Assembly (NCBI GenBank): GCA_964036045.1
Contig: OZ038389.1
Location: 36,660,912-36,724,911 of the forward strand
DNA length: 64,000 bases
Reading direction: 5' to 3'
Origin: Eutreptiella sp. 'Long Island Sound 2002'
Lineage: Eukaryota > Euglenozoa > Euglenophyceae > Eutreptiales > Eutreptiaceae
Each line of letters starts with the position of its first letter. Positions within the stretch are counted from its first letter, which is position 1. Under the pieces are notes generated by a model, which searched no databases, had not been told where the DNA came from, and worked only from the letters and a program-made list of their open reading frames with translations. Shown piece by piece: positions 22,001 to 31,705 of the stretch. Position numbers and translations under genes: made by a program.

Positions 22001-23973
22001 AGTGGGTCCTAGTACCTCTGGGCCACTGGAACTGGAAGTGGAACCAGGCCAGGGGGAACTACTCCACCTATGTGCAGGAACTGCTCGCGGGTATGCTGGT
22101 GCTATCCTCACAAGCACGACTGTTGGGGAGTAACCCTGTGGTCTGGCTATGCGACCAAGAACCGGTCCGCAGTTTCCAGAAGGGCCCCCCACCTGAGAAG
22201 GCCAAGCTACGTCGCTGGTGGACCTACCTCAGTCAACTACGGCTGACGGTACACCATATCCAGGGAGTGAAGAACGAGTGTGCCGACTACATCAGCCGCA
22301 ACAACTTCGACGCCCTGATTGGTGCCCGGTCTGAAGCGCTGGCTAAGGAAGCGTTCAGCCGTATGGACGTACACCTGGACCTGAACATGACCATGATACG
22401 CCCCCTGGATGGACTCCAACAATCGGAGTACCTACAGGAGTTTGGGGACATCTACCGGCGCCTGGAGAAACGCCTTGAACCCCTCCTGGTCAACCAAGAC
22501 CAGTGGAAGCGGGACAAGAGCTACCTCTGGCACGAGGACCGCATCGTGGTGCCTAGTGACCGAGTCCCAGCGCTGCTGAAGTGGACCCATGAGTCCAGTG
22601 GTCATGTGGGTGCTGACCGTACCCTGAGGCTGTTCAAGCAGTGGTTCCACACTACGTGGACTGACGACCAGCTGCGGAAGACGCTCCTGCCTATCGTGGA
22701 CAAGTGCCCGTGCAGGTCCTGTAAACCAGGGGATATCAGGGACAGAGGTCTCTACTCGACCCTGCCCATCCCTCACTGTGCTAACAGTGTTCTATACGTG
22801 GACTACACGGAGATGCCGAAGTTCGGGGGCTATGACTTCGCCCTCGTGGTAACCTGTGGGTTGACCAGGTTTACCAGGGTGTTCCCATGTACCAAGCACA
22901 TTACCGGAGAGGAGACTATCAAGATACTCCTGGAGGAGTGGTTTTGTGTCTATGGGGCGCCCAAGGAGATCAACTCCGATGAGGACGTACGAGTACGCTC
23001 AGATACTGGCTGGTACAAGAGGGTCCTGAGGTCCCTCAATGTCCAGGTGTCTACGGGGATTCCCTACTCTCACACGAGCAACCCCCTATGTGAGCGACAG
23101 ATTCGTGTCCTGAAGGAGAACGTCAGGATATGGTGCAAAACTGAACGCACCAGAGACTGGGTGAGACTACTCCCCGTCATATCCTTGATGATGAACTCCC
23201 AAGAGAGTTCAGCTACTGGCTACTCGCCACATGAGCTATTCATGGGGCGCCCGGCATGGTTCCTACATGCCCCCTATCCAGAGGACACCCATTCTTCTGT
23301 GGGTGAATTGGTCCAAGAGCAACAAGCGAAGGTGGACAAGGCCAAGGCTATGCTCCAGAGAGTGAGGGAGCGTCAGTGGAACAAGAAGAACAAACACCGT
23401 GTACCGGCCACCTACCAAGAAGGGGACTGGGTGCTGGTGCACCACAGTCGACTACCCGCCTGGCCACGCTCTACCAGCGATGACCCATACTTCGGGCCGT
23501 ACAAGATCCTATCTGTGGATGGACACCGTATCACTGTGCGGTGTTCTCCCCGTCTAGGGGGGACCCTGGTGTGCGCCGCTCAACACCTGAAGCGCTACCA
23601 TGATCCTGAAGACCTCTGTGGGGAGGAGTGGGAGCTGAACGACGAGGAAATCGCCGCTCTGGACCTACAAGGGGCTGCCAGCCCTATGGAAGTTGAAGGT
23701 GAACTCCCCGACATGAACGCCGAGGAGATGGCTAAGGAGGGCTTCTACCTGGTGAAGTCTGTCCTACGCCACCGCTATCGCCAGGGTTGGCGCTTCCTCA
23801 CCCTCTGGGAAGGGTTTGGAGTCGAAGAGGCCACCTGGGAGCCCTTCTCTGCATTTGTTCTACCCGAGGGACGCCTAAACTCAGTTCTGGTTGACTACTT
23901 GTCCCAGAACAACCTTGGTGAGTTGTTGAGGCTCGCTGAGACGCTTGCCTCCAAGAATAAAGCTAGGGACTGA
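19045..23973 (+). CDS. pol: Element 2 Pol: PR, YANPPF-like domain, RT, RNase H, integrase, chromodomain
   Basis: About 1,640 codons, probably made as a Gag-Pol fusion because no ATG precedes the protease. Counting from the GTG at 19075: aspartic protease VLDTGATIS (about 16-24); a domain reading VELFAS...YGNPRFS...VLCSPDWG (about 170-270), resembling the methylase-like region of DIRS elements but with NPR for NPP; reverse transcriptase from about 600 with VVDYG, MPFGVANAP and AHIDD (about 774); RNase H with VTDASNVGGGG (about 926); an HHCC finger (about 1172-1214); integrase YVDY, NSDEDVR and LCERQ (about 1240, 1301, 1338); and a chromodomain WRFLTLWEGFG...ATWEP (about 1560-1592). No stop or frameshift is seen. 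The HIDD box replaces the usual YIDD. Confidence 0.96.
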   Translation, partial: RGRSGGTQDLVFWVRIRLGGREYLGVLDTGATISIVAKKILPCGSLKNTMTTAAIRMGDGHVVHSCGDCEVEVPMGSRTIAHRFYVMDTDAFDFVLGTDFFVQHSQIQSLTLQALYLLYVDHGSGRESVPLEQSENTSSYLRPSKEEPSNMMAASKTEDYQLLGEVLDQGLKELGYSREDLSVELFASDKQHVLDLYCSKGKNCSYKFYWPSFGMAYGNPRFSELGKVLTKVALERSRMVLCSPDWGAHGGNEYWRTLLDKLTISSVRLPDEAIYVPLGRKTPIGKPGWGSMLSVVDGSLTTIPWEDLDPTLVQAIQRESDGLALGDLKDRLRPQDAVETTPGGDEYVVTDTNAPNSPCHVPVPDGVSECGLSELPSSIHSDDETEHDAFFVQTAVEEVENAEYVAPLKPLLSMRVEDPVDEELDPRSTLREYVDSKRKLVAKKLCYAKPTRSSWPLKQGRMGDLSQLKEDLEQKITTWQREVDLKLMKSVWGAHVRTPDEDDLSEECVCEPPKACLCCHRPPEMVEQDLLYAYQGLKDATAGEESVEDHLPTSIQGASNLHSDEDMEDKIKVLDPQVQKLIRTYLEVFGELPPPASCDKLVQMDLKLKPEFVGHKIRRRPYPAPKEQADEIERQIQECIDPGLVLEYKDGDYPLHCSPCFLVAKPGSTAKRLVVDYGELNKKTLNHSGSIPNMESTLEKIASCRYKTKMDKRSGFWQVDLTPNAQELLAFITPQGRVFKWKVMPFGVANAPALFQELMNKILSILRRRPKVQELISRGAQMEAHIDDVCLGTNTQEDHLILLDEFFAVCQENHTRLKLEKCEFMQETMQYLGFDVGYGWWTPAASKAKPLMDAKVRHEDPKKGLHDVRSFIGACNFYRRHIKNFTYTSAVLTDLIKKSTTWRWGPQEQQAFDELKDKVANAKCLGVPRAQGEIILVTDASNVGGGGTLFQWQALEKEEFDSAISQWGTEGLNRDGTLKHSYPDDKWVLVPLGHWNWKWNQARGNYSTYVQELLAGMLVLSSQARLLGSNPVVWLCDQEPVRSFQKGPPPEKAKLRRWWTYLSQLRLTVHHIQGVKNECADYISRNNFDALIGARSEALAKEAFSRMDVHLDLNMTMIRPLDGLQQSEYLQEFGDIYRRLEKRLEPLLVNQDQWKRDKSYLWHEDRIVVPSDRVPALLKWTHESSGHVGADRTLRLFKQWFHTTWTDDQLRKTLLPIVDKCPCRSCKPGDIRDRGLYSTLPIPHCANSVLYVDYTEMPKFGGYDFALVVTCGLTRFTRVFPCTKHITGEETIKILLEEWFCVYGAPKEINSDEDVRVRSDTGWYKRVLRSLNVQVSTGIPYSHTSNPLCERQIRVLKENVRIWCKTERTRDWVRLLPVISLMMNSQESSATGYSPHELFMGRPAWFLHAPYPEDTHSSVGELVQEQQAKVDKAKAMLQRVRERQWNKKNKHRVPATYQEGDWVLVHHSRLPAWPRSTSDDPYFGPYKILSVDGHRITVRCSPRLGGTLVCAAQHLKRYHDPEDLCGEEWELNDEEIAALDLQGAASPMEVEGELPDMNAEEMAKEGFYLVKSVLRHRYRQGWRFLTLWEGFGVEEATWEPFSAFVLPEGRLNSVLVDYLSQNNLGELLRLAETLASKNKARD

Positions 23974-24141
23974 ACCTTACCCTTACCTGCCAAAGCGTAT
24001 GTGTGAGTGTGCTAGTCCTAAGGTCCTGAGAGCAAGCCGCAGAAGTGGTGTCCTAATTATACCCAAGTCTGCGCCCTTGCTGAACCTGGAGGGTTGGCTT
24101 ATTGATGCCACGGGGTACGCCCCGGGTCTCCCCTCCCCTAT

Positions 24142-24164
24142 GCGCCCAATTTCTGTGCTGGCGC
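24142..24164 (+). other. conserved 3'-region hairpin C, element 2
   Basis: GCGCC and GGCGC pair around AATTTCTGTGCT. The element 1 counterpart (11,963-11,987) has a GGCGCC/GGCGCC stem and nearly the same loop. Confidence 0.6.
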
Positions 24165-24788
24165 AAAACCTTGGGGAATACCCAGAGTGTTAATCCAGGT
24201 ATTGTTTTCCCTACCTACCTGTCTACTACAGGGAGGGGTGGCCAAAAGCTATGAAGGCATGCAAAACGCCTGTTTGCTATGTGGCCAAAAACACTAACCT
24301 AACCCACTGTCACAGCCCACCAACCCAGCTAAAATTGCAGGAAAAGGGTGGGACAGTGACACGCCCCCTACAGGTCCTACACACCCTACAGTGGCACCAT
24401 CCTGGTGGGCGAGCGCTGGGCAACTGGCTCTAGCCCCCACGCAGGACTACCACTCCTACACGCACACTCTACTTGGCGTTGCGAAGAGGAAGTTCTCGAG
24501 GGTCCTAGCGACCCACCTGTGAAATGACAAGAGAACACAGCGCTGCTAAGCAACTGTGGCCTCACAGGGGACGCCACAACGCGTTTCCCCTGCAAGGGCT
24601 TGGAGGGAAGGAGTGCTCTCGTGTGCAAGGCGCAGATGTCAATGAAGTCGGACTCCCTGCTCTGCCACAGGCGGAGCGGAGTTACTTGTTTGTGTGATCT
24701 GCGCCCCTGTTTAGCAGGGCATAAAAAAAATGCTGCTGCACCACTCACCCTACCTGCCCACCTGTAAAACAAAGGCAAATGAAAGGGC

Positions 24789-24866
24789 GTTTGCGGCGGA
24801 GGAACCAAGGCACACTCCAGGTATTATACCCTTCTCAGTGTGCCCTATAATACACTGTCCGCAAAC
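24789..24866 (+). other. conserved 3'-region stem A, element 2
   Basis: GTTTGCGG (24789-24796) pairs with CCGCAAAC (24859-24866). Inside it GGCACACT (24809-24816) pairs with AGTGTGCC (24837-24844), and the loop holds the palindrome GGTATTATACC (24820-24830). Between elements the eighth outer pair changes from A-T to G-C with pairing kept. Confidence 0.72.
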
Positions 24867-24914
24867 AGGCTGCATGGAGCAGCTACCCTTATCAAGCAAG
24901 CAAGCGTTAAGGGA

Positions 24915-24948
24915 CTCCTCAGGTTCTCTTAAAGAACGTACCGAGGAG
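24915..24948 (+). other. conserved 3'-region hairpin B, element 2
   Basis: CTCCTC pairs with GAGGAG, and GTTCT pairs with AGAAC around CTTAA. The sequence differs from element 1 by one base, which breaks a single pair. Confidence 0.7.
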
Positions 24949-26235
24949 CCCCTGGGTAGCCTAAACAAGGTTTACCGTGCGCACTTCGCGTGGCCTACCC
25001 TTTAATGCGTGTGTGCATGCACGACTATGCACAATCACGTTGGGCAAACCTGCCCATCTCCACAACAATCTTGACTCCACCAGGGGGTGGCCCCGCCTGG
25101 GCGTACCTACCTTACCTACCGCTGGGAAGTGAAGCAAGGTGAGAAAACAAGAGGGGCGCACGCGAAGAACGTTGCTATGCACTTGTGTGTATGACTAATC
25201 ACCCTGATCTGACCGCTAATCATCTGCAATCTTTGTAATCAATCCCTCTACCGCGCCTTATCGTGGTTATCGTTGTTAACGCTGCTACACGACTCGTTCA
25301 CGGAGACACGAGACGAGCAATGTGTATGCGGCATGCAAGACGAGCATACCTGTAGTTTATACCTGATTCATTGAAGTCTTTTCAATTGATTTTCGAATTC
25401 TTGAATTTTTGAAGCTTCTATTAGTGTGGGTGGAATCTGTATGTTTGTTTATTAATGTGTGTCTCGTCATTTTCAAGACTACGTGATACATACGTTTATA
25501 ATTCCATTATTTTTCCATTTTCCGGCGCTTCGCTAGGAGCCGCTCCTGCGCGCCGCCATTTTATGCGTATGAATTTCTGGACTTAAAAAATCCAGAGATG
25601 ACTATCATTTCTATAAAAATGTGCCTTTGATGCACAATTGGATTCTACTCAGGTGTGTCGTTTCAGAAAAATTCTACGCCGTCATTTGACGGATTTTGGT
25701 GTCGTCGCTTCGTTTTTGCGTGGATTCGTCCATAATTCTCCCATTCCTGCCTCTGCAGATACCCACGCGCAGCCTCGCTGAGTAGGCCGTGTTCGGGCCG
25801 AAACGCAGGTGCCTGGAGAGACTGAGCAGAACCAAGACCCCACCAAGGGGCAAATTAATTTCTTTTCGACTCCCTACGCCCTAAGACAGGTCACAGGTCG
25901 CCAGCAGGTTTACGAGAACCCATGCGAGTGTGTATAATGTGTCTTGCGTTTGGGTTGTGTCGACGCTGCGTCTTGGAGGAAGGGATGCATATGCACATGT
26001 TTGGCATGCTCCCAATCTAACCCAACCAAGCCACAGGAGCCCCGGCAGCGCCAAGAGCGCTGAGTCTTCTGTAGGAAACTGTACAATCAGAGCAGCAAAG
26101 GACGCCAGCCATGGTGAGCGCCCATTTTTCAGTGTGAGGGAGACTGTAGGTATTTTAAAGTAGATGTGGAAACCAAGGAAAGGCCAAGAAAAATTCCCTT
26201 TTTCCTAAAATGCGACAGTGGTGGCCACCACAGCA

Positions 26236-26244
26236 CAAGGGGGG
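26236..26244 (+). promoter_or_regulatory. polypurine tract of element 2
   Basis: CAAGGGGGG directly before the 3' LTR start AGTAAG. Confidence 0.85.
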
Positions 26245-27042
26245 AGTAAGAAAAAGTGCTTTTCCATTGCTTTGGGACATACTCTAGTTGTATTAGAGAT
26301 GCACTGAGCATCCATGCATTTTTATCTTAGTATTGGTCCAGCCAAAAGTGGTGAGAACACATTTTGACCTATGGAACCAAACACCCAATCAGGATATGGA
26401 GTGGACCCCTTAATCCCCTTTCAATCAGAAGTAAAACATCTTTTCCTGAGTTGACTGAGCACTGACATACCTAAGGTAGAGCCTATGAATTTATCTATGT
26501 TTTTCCATGAATACTTATCTGCCCTAGTGGTATGCACCATAGGGGGTTAGGCACCTCTTTTTGAGAGGTCCTGGGTTCAATTCCTGGTCAGCCTAGCTAA
26601 GTAGGAAGATCCCATGTGACATGGCAGTGACCTCATCGCCACATACCATGCCACCTCAGCACATATGGGACCCAAAACAAAGAGTGCACATCTCCTAAGA
26701 TGGCACTATGAAGAGAGAGTGATCCTGAGGCAGTTTTCTAACTCTTTTCCCAAAACATTTCAGCTATCTCTGTGAATATGCATTCATTTGTATCCTGAGT
26801 TGCAGTTTCTGTGAATATCTAATCATCTTTCACTGTTTACACTGCAGCCCTTCATGCTTTGATCCTGAATTACCTTCTCTTTGCATACTGTTGGCTTGGG
26901 CTATCCTGGATTGAGTTGGCTTTACTGTATTTCAACAAACAAAAGCTTTTCATCATCCAAAACCAGCAGCAGGACACCCTACAGCAACAACAAGCAGCAG
27001 GAGAAGCAAAAACACAGTGCTGAAAACACTATAAACTTTTCT
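26245..27042 (+). repeat. Element 2 3' LTR (798 bp)
   Basis: Same length as the 5' LTR with about three substitutions. It ends CTTTTCT next to the CAACC duplication and contains the second copy of the tRNA-like segment (26,520-26,596). Confidence 0.95.
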
Positions 27043-28813
27043 CAACCTGTTCCTGTGGAGCGGGATAGGGACGACGCCTCACTCGCGTCTTTTCAAATTC
27101 TGGTTTCAATTTCAGGTCCATCTGGACCAGTTTTTTACAAGGAAGGGGAGGCGGCAAGGCGCCGAACATCTCCTCATAGGTTATAAGCAGTTTCTTCAGG
27201 CGGGGGTCAAGGTTAAGACTCTCAACTTTCTGAAGGAAATCCTCCTCAGCATGGAGGTTGCTTTTTCCATGTTCTTTCTTTTTATGCCGATCAGCAGTTT
27301 CGGCAGGTACAGTACCATCGTCCCACTCAGGGGGACATTGCTGCCCATAGTGTAGAGAATACACTAGAGGTATCTCAGGATCAGGCAGCGTATAGGACTC
27401 ATCGTCCTCCTCAGACCAGATGGAGTATTTCCAGGTCTGTCTGAGGTATTGCAGCCGCTCTTGGCGCTCAATACCTTCGGCCTTCAGGTACAACAGCCGT
27501 CGGAGTTCTTGAGTGTCATGCTCAGACAATGGCATGTTATTAGCAGCAGGCCGTGCCAGAGCATCAGCACTCCGGGCCACGGGTTCACCTGTGTGCACAG
27601 GCTGCATGTGTAGCACTGGTTTCCCAACAGAGGAAGCGGGTTCAGAGGTTGACTCTAGATCTACCTCCTCTAGCAACAGCTGGGCCAGGAAAGCACTATG
27701 TTTTAGGTCAACACAGCTGGGAGCAACAGAGGAAATAGTGCTGGCGATCTCAGACAGTTGGTCGTCAGCATCCTTTTTTACAGCTGCAGGTTCCAGATAG
27801 TCATCAGGAGACTCACACCCTGTAAGTGTGGCAGATAGGTGCTCAGGAGATCGATTTTTGAGATCATAAAGGGTCAGGCCACGATTTTCGGCCATGACCT
27901 CTTTTAGTAGCACCTGGTCCAGGTCACACAGGGGTACAGGATTGAGAGATCCATCGATGATGGACAGGAAACTGGCCCACTCAGGGGCCTGCATAGCTGT
28001 GTCTGAGTCCTCAGGCACATAGATGGGGCCGTCGGGGAGTTGCACTCTTCCCACGGTCATTCGGTCAATCATACGGCGCCAGTAAGCATGTTCACCAGAG
28101 CAACCCCAGTCAGGGGTGCACATAACAACCCTTCCTCCCTCATAAGCGATCTTGGTTAGAACCTTCGCGAGCAGGGAGAAGGGAGGGTTAGCATACGCTA
28201 GGCCCATTGCTTTCCAAAAGAAACGAAAAGCATTGTTCATTTGTTTCGAGCAGTACAACTGCATGATGTGCTGTTGTTGGCTCGCAAACAATTCCACCTG
28301 GATCTCATCCAGGTTTACCTGAAGGGCCGCCAGTCCATTTTCGAGAACATGACGGGCCAGTTGGTAGTTTTCAGTACGATAATTCGTCTTGGCTACGTAG
28401 CGCAGCCTCGACTCTTTTCGTCCTGACAGCTCCAAAGGAACGGAGAATAGCCCACTGCCAAAGTCGCAGTGCAAAGAGTAAGGACGCTGTAGGGACAGCA
28501 TTTTTACCTGGGGGTTTCTTCTTAGAAAGTCGGTGCCAATGACGATGTCAAAGGCGTCAGTGTCCAACACTCTGCAGTGTTGGGTCACGGTTTCGTCGCC
28601 CAGACATATGGTCACATCGACCCCCCCCAAGGATTGGATGGTACGCCCATCCCCTACTCTTATGGCCACAGTCTTAGTTTTCCTGAAAGTTTTAAGCAGG
28701 CGCCGGGCCACTATGGAAAGTGTTGCACCGGTATCAAGCACTGCTCGAAAAACCTGATCCCCGATTTTCACGAGGATCCAGAAAACCAAGTCCTCCTCTT
28801 CGGAGCCGCCCCC
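27043..28813 (-). pseudogene. pol: Element 1 pol, 5' part: protease, YANPPF domain, start of RT
   Basis: Read right to left from the TAG at 28,814-28,816. The aspartic protease motif VLDTGATLS (about 20 residues after WILVKIG) and VIGTDF match element 2. The next domain reads VELFAS...AYANPPFSLLAKVL...VVMCTPDWG (YANPPFS near 28,176-28,200), with the NPPF motif intact. A long acidic linker follows, then LVQMDLKLKPEF and RRRPYPAP leading into reverse transcriptase, which is cut by element 2 after QEQVE. The fragment is open throughout, with no ATG before the protease. Its continuation lies at 15,647-12,610. Confidence 0.93.
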
Positions 28814-28843
28814 CTATTCCTCATCAGGGAATTTCACATCCAC
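28814..28843 (-). pseudogene. gag: last codons of element 1 gag, with readthrough-type stop
   Basis: The minus strand encodes VDVKFPDEE and then TAG followed by GGGGGC, with pol continuing in the same frame. Across the element 3 insertion it joins SLMAAG at 44,430. The joined C terminus aligns residue for residue with the end of element 2 Gag B. UAG followed by G-rich sequence recalls the murine leukaemia virus type of readthrough context. Confidence 0.85.
28840..28843. repeat. target-site duplication of element 3, left
   Basis: CCAC, repeated at 44,430-44,433. Collapsing the two copies restores the element 1 gag frame exactly. Confidence 0.88.
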
Positions 28844-30950
28844 TGACGCGTTCCCGTGGGGGGCCGGCCACGGGACGCTGCGGGACACGCGCAAGTGAGC
28901 AGGCAGGCAAAGCACTACGCTCACAGGGGCATCAATGCGCTCATGTCATGTGACAAAGCGTTTCAGAATCCTTGCCACTCTGCAAAGAGGGAACGTAAGT
29001 ATGTACAGCAACACATCAGGATATGTACACATGGGGTTAAGACTGGACTGGGGTAAGGGCATCAAGGGACAATAGACACTCAGTCCCAACTCATATCCCA
29101 ATCCCAGGTCCGACCCTCTCAGTGGCTGGTGGGGGCGGGGGCTCAAACACAACCCATGCCCTGCTCAGTCCGGACCCTGAAACCCTGCCAATGGGAGAGG
29201 TGTCCCGCCTAGCCACAGGCGAGTTCCTGGGAACCAAGAGGCTCCAAGGTCAACCGACAGTGGCTTCCTATGCTCCCTTAACGGCAGGTCCCAACTCCAC
29301 TCTGAGCCAGAGATATGGCCCCGCCATTATCACCTAGGAGTTGGTAGCTGAAAATGGGCTGTTTCAGCCCAAACTGATATTAACTCAAAAATCCCCAAAA
29401 TTGACCCCTCGTCCGGACCCGCCAGAGGTAGGGACGAGGCAACTGACCCTATGCCCTTTGAGTACTAACTCCCTGGAGCCCTCACCCAACCTGGTTCCCT
29501 CTGAGGTTCCGGCATCAGGACAACACGGATGAGTCAAGTGGGGTCATGATGCCAAAATCCCCAAAATTGGCGTCATTCCCACGCGTGGCTCGCCCGGCCA
29601 AGGTAAGGCCAATGGCCTACAGGGTAGGAGGCAGGACCTAGGACTTATATCTGAGTGTTCAACTTCAAATTAGGTCCGGGCTCCCTATGGGCTTAGAGAA
29701 ATGGGGCCGCCAATTGACCACACGGAAGGGGGAAATTGGGGTCCCAAAATGGGGTCATTTTGGCTGCTTGAAATGAGCCAAAATTTGGTGTGCTCCCAAT
29801 AGTATATCTCCACGCCGGCTTGGAGATCCGATCCGCCATCCCATACGCGATCCACCGGGAGTCCAATGGAGACTCCCATGCCCTTGGCTCTCAAAGATCT
29901 CCATGCCACTCGGCGTGGTGACGATCCCAATTGGGTCCACAAATGCCAAAATTGCAAACTTGCCCAAACTCACTTTGGGCTAGCGCCTTAACGAAGGTGG
30001 CTCTGCTTCGCCCACGTGGTGTGTGGACCATGGGGACCATTACCCATAACACCCATGTCATATATGGTCCATTGGTCCATGCGTCCGGCGTGCAGGAGGG
30101 TTAGAACATAGAGCACGGCGGGCAGCAAAAGTGGAAAATTGCTCAAAATGGCCAAAAATGCGCACACTCATGGTTGGGGCAAATGAGGCAGATGCCCGAC
30201 TTGGACCGGAGTGTGCCATAGGATTGGTATCAAGTCATGTTGGTCCAACATATCTTTTGGGCGTCGCCCAACTCCTCCGATATTCCGGGAATGGCAGGGT
30301 CGCCAAGTGAGCCCATGATTTGGGATAGTCCCAAATCGCCAACATGGCGGCCACGGCATGCCAAGCCTAAGAGGAGTTATTCGCCGGGTCCAAGATATGT
30401 TGGGCACCGAAGTATGTACCCTCATATCATACTTGAGTCATGATGTCAATTGAGCGCAACGTTGAGATACACGGTCGCCACTTGACATCATGACGGGCCA
30501 AAAATGGCAAAATTGGCACAAGCACACACAAAAGTGCCTTGAAAGGTGCATAATTATATTATAATATCTTCGCCTTGGATCGTGCAATCCCTTAATCCTT
30601 CTACACACAATGACTTGACACCAATGACCTTCGATCCCACATATGTGCTCCACTTGGGGCGCCTTGAAAGGTTACAAGCGCTACTTCCCAAGTGGGCACA
30701 TGAAATTATGGAAAATTGCAAAATACACACCTTGCTCCCAACGCATCGCTTCGGGATCACCACACAAGCTTCCCTTCACGAAGGTTAGGCTTGCAATTGA
30801 TCGTGGGGAGTATGGAGAAGGGGCTTGCACAATATGAGGTCCATTGGCGGGTTCGGCTTGGAGCTATGGACCCGCCAAATGGGCACGCAACACAACACAT
30901 GGCACATACCACATATTGCCCAAAAAGGTAGCTCCCACCACGATATGTCA
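28844..30950 (-). repeat. Element 3 3' LTR, truncated (2,107 bp)
   Basis: It matches 41,463-43,567. The 862 bp that complete the other LTR (43,568-44,429) are absent here, and no purine tract precedes the breakpoint, so the U3 start and polypurine tract were probably deleted together. Confidence 0.9.
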
Positions 30951-31705
30951 GTGGCGGACCGCTGGGAGTGTAGTCAGGCAACTGGGCTTCCCGCCTGGCG
31001 CCATCAGGATCTCCACACACACAGCGAATAGGGCAACACGGTATCACAGGCACTCAAACAGAAGAACATGTAATCAAGTACTGGTCCAGGCTGGACAAGG
31101 CTATAAGAATATGTACACGGCGACTCAAGGCGCCTCTGTATCCCGATTCGTGGTGAAAAGCAGTCCATCCCTCAGCGATGGGCTGATGACACTTAACATA
31201 CAGATGCACATATCCTGGAGGGCAGAAAAGCAAAACAAGCCGGGTAAATAGGCGTGTAAACACACTCTGGACAGAGTGCCAAACCACGCCACGGTCAGGA
31301 TAAGGCAATGCAGTAGGGTGGACAGGAAAACGCCTGAGTTCAGGCCATATATAGTCAGCTGACACACGTCGACTGGTCTGGATTCCGCAAGTGCCATGGA
31401 ACCAGACCACACACCAAAAATTCGCAATGCCAATGACAGCGGCATCCGTTGCGCAACGACGTATGGGCTTCAAGGCCCCAAGAGCTCAAAAATATGAAGG
31501 TCAGTCGCCCTACCTGGTTTCCCAAGGATTCAGCAGGGGGGGAGTGACGAGTAGAAGAAGAGAGGGGCCATCCTCCTCTGGATTCAGCAGGGGGGGGTAT
31601 ATGGCCACTCCGTCACCAAAAGATGGAAGAGAGCAAGCAAGTAAGGGACGATTCGTCGGCCTCACAAGCGCTCAAAACGCATCAGGGGAGAGCTCAGGGC
31701 GCTGA
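30951..31705 (-). other. Element 3 3' noncoding region
   Basis: 755 bp between pol and the truncated LTR. A GGATTCAGCAGGGGGG phrase occurs twice (about 31,527 and 31,580). No ORF is supported. Confidence 0.7.

Larger units (their letters stand above)
23974..26235 (+). other. Element 2 3' noncoding region
   Basis: About 2.3 kb between pol and the polypurine tract with no supported ORF. The first 1.2 kb is homologous to element 1 noncoding sequence and contains hairpins at 24,142-24,164, 24,789-24,866 and 24,915-24,948. The rest (about 25,200-26,230) is AT-richer and I see no match to element 1 in it. Confidence 0.75.
15648..27042 (+). mobile_element. Element 2: full-length chromovirus-like Ty3/gypsy element, frames open
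   Basis: 798-bp LTRs at both ends differ at about three positions by eye, so insertion is recent. The CAACC duplication lies outside them. The order is LTR, primer-binding site, gag A, gag B, in-frame TGA, pol, structured 3' region, polypurine tract, LTR. All reading frames are open, making it the best candidate for an active copy in the window. It inserted into the reverse-transcriptase region of its relative element 1, in opposite orientation. Confidence 0.97.

Noticed and set aside
28844-30950. Taking TGACGCG...TATGTCA (2.1 kb) as the complete LTR of element 3
   Set aside because: Those ends look like a valid TG...CA pair, but no duplication flanks the pair, whereas ending the element at 44,429 gives a CCAC duplication and an exact gag frame.
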